Below are positions 33,241 to 36,183 of a stretch of 36,183 nt of DNA, piece after piece. Under the pieces are notes generated by a model. The model was not told where the DNA came from. It did not search any database and saw only the letters and a program-made list of their open reading frames with translations. This DNA is from SAR116 cluster bacterium AG-335-B03 (GTDB lineage: Bacteria; Pseudomonadota; Alphaproteobacteria; Puniceispirillales; Marisalimonadaceae): positions 1-36,183 of the forward strand of contig QBZG01000012.1 of assembly GCA_003282435.1 (NCBI GenBank), written 5' to 3'. The translations under genes were made by a program, and so were the position numbers. Each line of letters starts with the position of its first letter. Positions within the stretch are counted from its first letter, which is position 1.

Positions 33241-33699
33241 ATGGTAGTTATTAAACACCCCTCAGAAATTGGAAATTTTATTAAAAAGCCATTGACACCA
33301 AGTGAATGGTATCACGTAACTCAGGAAAAAATTAATAACTTTGCTGAAGCAACTTCTGATCATCAATGGATACATGTTGATGAAGAAAGAGCAAAAAAAG
33401 AAATGCCCGATGGTAAAACTATTGCTCATGGCTACTTCATGGTATCTTTACTACCAAAATTGGCAGCCCAAAATGCTCAAATTCAAAACTCATCTAAAAC
33501 ATTAAATTATGGTTCTGATAAAGTACGCTTTATCAACACGGTAAAGGCTGGATCACATGTTAGACTCAATAGAACTATAATATCATGTGAAGAAATGAAG
33601 AATGGTGGATACAGAGTCGTAAATAAATGTGAATTAGAAATTAAAAATGAAAGTAAGCCAGCATTTATTGCTGAAACAATATCTTTAGTATTTTCATAA
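33241..33699 (+). CDS. MaoC family (R)-enoyl-CoA hydratase
   Basis: A 152-residue single hotdog protein. The hydratase motif is FAEATSDHQWIHVDEERA, with catalytic Asp40 and His45, followed by the helix GKTIAHGYFMVSLLP; the C-terminal strands include GSDKVRFINTVKAGSHVRL. It hydrates trans-2-enoyl-CoA to (R)-3-hydroxyacyl-CoA or the reverse. Length and motif are typical of the NodN/PhaJ-like group. It precedes the quinone-oxidoreductase-like gene by 24 bases, so the two form a small operon. Confidence 0.92.
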   Translation: MVVIKHPSEIGNFIKKPLTPSEWYHVTQEKINNFAEATSDHQWIHVDEERAKKEMPDGKTIAHGYFMVSLLPKLAAQNAQIQNSSKTLNYGSDKVRFINTVKAGSHVRLNRTIISCEEMKNGGYRVVNKCELEIKNESKPAFIAETISLVFS

Positions 33700-33723
33700 T
33701 TAATAAATTATAAAGGGCCTGAA

Positions 33724-34692
33724 ATGAAAGCGATTGTTTGTAGTGATTTTGGACCAATCCAAAATATAGAATATAAAGATGTCAAAGAACCTATTATTCA
33801 AAGTGAAAGTGTAATCATAAATGTTAAGTCTGTAGGTGTAAATTTTCCAGATGGATTATTAGTTCAAGGCAAATATCAATTAAAACCAGAAACTCCTTTT
33901 ATTCCTGGAATGGAAGTAGCTGGAGAAATTTTAAAAGTTGGATCAAGTGTAAAAAACTTTAAAATAGGAGATAGAGTTACAGCTCTTTCTCAGCTTAGTG
34001 GATATGCAGAACAAGCTGTTGTCCAAGAAAAAAAAGTTTTTAAAATACCGCCTAAAATGTCTTTTGATGATTCATGCGCACTTTTGTGTGCATATGGGAC
34101 TTCTCATTACGCTCTAAAACAAAGAGCTAAATTAAAAAAATATGAGTTACTAGTTGTTTTAGGAGCTTCAGGTTCAACTGGAATAGCAGCCATTCAAATA
34201 GGTAAAATAATAGGAGCAAAAGTAATTGCTGTATCTTCAAATCCTGAGAAGCAAAAGATAGCCAAAGATAATGGAGCAGATATTTCCATTGGATACGATA
34301 ATCTTAAAGAAGAATTAAAAAGCATATCAAATGGAAAAGGTGTCGATGTTATTTTTGACCCTGTTGGAGGGGATATATTTGATACAGTGGCTAGAACAAT
34401 GGCTAGAAGTGGTAGATTATTAGTTATTGGATTTGCATCAGGTACAATACCAAAATTAGCAGTTAACTTAGCATTAGTAAAAGAGTTTAGTGTAGTTGGT
34501 GTCTTCTGGGGAGCTTTTACCCGAGGAGAACCCGAAGAATATAAAAAGAATATGATTGAACTATTTGAATGGTATCAAAAAGATCTACTTAAACCTCTGA
34601 TAGAGGAAAATTATCCATTGTCAGAAGCTGCAAAAGTGTTAGAAAAAATTCTTGCAAGAGGCGCTAAGGGTAAAATAATTTTAAAACCTTAG
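33724..34692 (+). CDS. NADPH:quinone oxidoreductase-like MDR family protein
   Basis: A 322-residue medium-chain reductase of the zinc-free quinone-oxidoreductase group. It has MKAIVCSDFG..., NVKSVGVNFPDGLLVQGKYQ, PFIPGMEVAGEILKVGSSVKNFKIGDRV, the nucleotide-binding VLGASGSTGIAAIQIGKIIGAKVIAVSS (about 142-169) and VDVIFDPVGGDIF. No zinc-binding Cys cluster is present. It reduces quinones, enones or enoyl-CoA with NADPH. AAAGGG lies just before the ATG. With the MaoC hydratase it may handle an unsaturated acyl-CoA (inference). Convergent with znuB. Confidence 0.92.
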   Translation: MKAIVCSDFGPIQNIEYKDVKEPIIQSESVIINVKSVGVNFPDGLLVQGKYQLKPETPFIPGMEVAGEILKVGSSVKNFKIGDRVTALSQLSGYAEQAVVQEKKVFKIPPKMSFDDSCALLCAYGTSHYALKQRAKLKKYELLVVLGASGSTGIAAIQIGKIIGAKVIAVSSNPEKQKIAKDNGADISIGYDNLKEELKSISNGKGVDVIFDPVGGDIFDTVARTMARSGRLLVIGFASGTIPKLAVNLALVKEFSVVGVFWGAFTRGEPEEYKKNMIELFEWYQKDLLKPLIEENYPLSEAAKVLEKILARGAKGKIILKP

Positions 34693-34715
34693 TTGATATA
34701 AAATTATAAAATTTT

Positions 34716-35507
34716 TTATTCTCTTTTTAAAAACTTCCCAAAAAAATGGGAAATAAAAAATAAAACTGCACTAACAACTACAATGGAAGGTCCAGATGGA
34801 ACATCTGTTTCAACAGATATAAAAATTCCTATTATAACTGAAAAAATACCAATTAGGGTTGAAGCTACTACCATAATTTCTGGTGAATTGACTAGTCTTC
34901 TAGCAGTTGCAGCAGGTATTATTAACATTGCTGTAATTAATAAAAGTCCAATAATTTGCAATGACAACGCAACAACTATGGTTAAAACTGATGTCAATAA
35001 CAAATTCATGTATAGAGGATTAATTCCCTCTGCTTTTGCTAAATCTTCATCCACGGTCACTAAAAGTAAAGATGACCAATTTAATAATATAAGAATTATA
35101 GCTAAAAAAACTCCTATATACATTCCCCAAATATCATTTGAGCTTACTGTCAAAATGTCACCAAATAAAATAGCATGTAGATCTATTTTAATTTTATTGA
35201 ATGAAATTACTATAATCCCAATAGCAAGGGCTACGTGGGCTAATACACCTAATAAGGTATCGGATGAGAGAGCTTTACTTTGTTGTAACCATAAAAATAG
35301 AAATCCAAAGACCAAACAGACAAAAACAACTCCTATATTTATGCCGACACCAAGTAATATTCCTATTCCCGCACCTAGTAAGGAACTATGTGCAATTGAT
35401 TCGCCATAATATGAGAGTCTTCTCCAAACGACAAAACAGCCTACTAGCCCAGATATTAGAGCAACGGCAACACCTGCTAAAACACCTCTTATAATGAAAG
35501 GATCAAT
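34716..35507 (-). CDS. znuB: zinc/manganese ABC transporter permease (ZnuB) with non-canonical start
   Basis: About 263 residues with roughly eight membrane segments. Conserved ZnuB blocks occur in order: DPFIIRGVLAGV at the N-terminus, GCFVVWRRLSYYGESIAHSSLLG (the ATPase-contact region), SDTLLGVLAHVALAIG, and LLITAMLIIPAATARRL. The protein imports Zn(II) or Mn(II) with ZnuC. No in-frame ATG, GTG or TTG precedes the conserved start; the first (TTG 35315) would delete 64 conserved residues. GGAG at 35517-35520, inside the end of znuC, points to ATT 35507 or ATA 35510 as initiator. It is coupled to znuC, with four bases between the znuC stop and ATT. Confidence 0.88.
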   Translation of the reverse strand: MDPFIIRGVLAGVAVALISGLVGCFVVWRRLSYYGESIAHSSLLGAGIGILLGVGINIGVVFVCLVFGFLFLWLQQSKALSSDTLLGVLAHVALAIGIIVISFNKIKIDLHAILFGDILTVSSNDIWGMYIGVFLAIILILLNWSSLLLVTVDEDLAKAEGINPLYMNLLLTSVLTIVVALSLQIIGLLLITAMLIIPAATARRLVNSPEIMVVASTLIGIFSVIIGIFISVETDVPSGPSIVVVSAVLFFISHFFGKFLKRE

Positions 35508-35511
35508 TATT

Positions 35512-36183
35512 TTATTCTCCAGTAATAATATTATTGTGTTGAACTGTTTCAGTCTCGTTTGAATGTTGATAAACTGCCATTATATCTGCCATATCTTTAC
35601 CAAACATAGATATAAATTCAGGATCTTTGGTAATTTGCTGAGGTTTACCGACGCAGCATATGTGATTAGAAAGACATAATACTTTCTTTGTTGAAGCCAT
35701 AACTAGATGTAAATCGTGAGACACCATCAAAATACTTAAACCTCTTTTCAGATATATGGATTGCAAAAGATTATAAAAGTAGATTTGACCAGAAACGTCT
35801 AAATTTTGAGCTGGTTCGTCAAGAATAAGTAATTCAGGATTATTCAGCAAACTTCTTGCAAGCAATACTCTTTGCATTTCACCTCCAGACAAAACTGAAA
35901 GTTGCTTGTTAATTATTTTCTTAATCTGAGTTTCTGATACAACTTGTCTAAAAGAAATCTCATCAAATTTTTTTCTTACGGTTATAAAATTTTGGACACT
36001 CATAGGCATTGTATTAATGATATTTATGGACTGGGGCATATATCCCATTTTTAAATTTGGTTTTTTTATAATTTGGCCACTATCAGGCTTGTAGAACTGC
36101 ATTAAACATTTTAGTAGCATAGTTTTACCAGCACCATTTGGTCCAATAATTGTAAGAAAGTCGTTTTTTTTTATTTTTATATC
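35512..36183 (-). CDS. znuC: zinc/manganese ABC transporter ATPase (ZnuC), cut by window edge
   Basis: The frame is open to the last base of the window, so the gene's N-terminal codons lie beyond it; 223 residues are visible. Walker A GPNGAGKTMLLK lies just upstream of the first in-frame ATG (36120), showing that ATG is internal. Then come MGYMPQSINI (Q-loop), the signature VLSGGEMQRVLLARSL, Walker B LLILDEPAQNLDV, and the switch His in LMVSHDLHLVM. The C-terminal part HICCVGKPQQI matches ZnuC-type ends. It supplies ATP hydrolysis to ZnuB. znuA and a Zur regulator would be expected outside the window. Confidence 0.92.
   Translation of the reverse strand, partial: DIKIKKNDFLTIIGPNGAGKTMLLKCLMQFYKPDSGQIIKKPNLKMGYMPQSINIINTMPMSVQNFITVRKKFDEISFRQVVSETQIKKIINKQLSVLSGGEMQRVLLARSLLNNPELLILDEPAQNLDVSGQIYFYNLLQSIYLKRGLSILMVSHDLHLVMASTKKVLCLSNHICCVGKPQQITKDPEFISMFGKDMADIMAVYQHSNETETVQHNNIITGE

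Noticed and set aside
34693-34715. Small A/T stem between the MDR gene and znuB as terminator
   Set aside because: Only about six A-T pairs (AAAATT/AATTTT); too weak to call.
34783-35409. 208-residue plus-strand frame opposite znuB
   Set aside because: The minus strand here encodes an obvious ZnuB permease; the plus-strand frame has no motif and no ribosome site.

Overview
The window is AT-rich (roughly one third G+C by eye), tightly packed bacterial DNA with short spacers, overlapping operon genes and no tRNA, rRNA, CRISPR array, insertion sequence or phage gene that I can see. The gene set (fused TAXI-type TRAP transporter, a Liv-type ABC uptake operon, many acyl-CoA enzymes, a PhyH dioxygenase, a 3-oxoadipate-type CoA transferase) and the low G+C suggest a free-living, streamlined alphaproteobacterium, most likely a marine heterotroph of the AEGEAN-169/HIMB59/Rhodospirillales-like kind. 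That assignment is inference from gene content only.

Layout. 1-1922: end of an alpha/beta hydrolase, a methyltransferase and a CitE-like CoA-ester lyase. 1948-5964 (minus): TauE/SafE-type exporter, TAXI solute-binding protein and fused TRAP permease. 5965-6306: the only gap over 300 bases; it holds nested inverted repeats and a small gene broken by one base in an 8-T run. 6307-10380: cytosolic BtuF-like protein, PhyH dioxygenase and flavin reductase, a beta-hydroxyacid dehydrogenase and an SDR. 10496-19685: a split AtuA-type protein, a ThDP enzyme, an FMN 2-hydroxyacid oxidase, an RraA-like aldolase, a PcaIJ-like CoA transferase and a PimC/PimD-like acyl-CoA dehydrogenase pair. 19682-25804: kinase, ACAD11-like dehydrogenase and triple-hotdog thioesterase in one operon, flanked by an SDR and an acyl-CoA ligase. 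25860-32132 (minus): solute-binding protein, LivH, LivM, LivG, LivF and a second acyl-CoA ligase. 32220-34692: DHDPS-family lyase, MaoC hydratase, quinone-oxidoreductase-like MDR. 34716-36183: znuB and the truncated znuC of a zinc/manganese ABC transporter.

How it fits together. The window reads as a carboxylic-acid uptake and degradation region: organic acids enter through TRAP and Liv-type transporters, are activated by two AMP-forming ligases or a CoA transferase, are oxidised by three acyl-CoA dehydrogenases, and are processed by hydratase, dehydrogenase, lyase and thioesterase functions. The most interesting part is the separate-gene equivalent of the mammalian ACAD10/11 kinase-dehydrogenase, together with an SDR and a ligase. 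This resembles the phosphorylation-dependent 4-hydroxyacyl-CoA route (levulinate lva pathway). Other points to check are a znuB with no ATG/GTG/TTG start, the one-base-broken small gene, a thioesterase with a duplicated hotdog domain, and strong hairpins directly after both solute-binding-protein genes.
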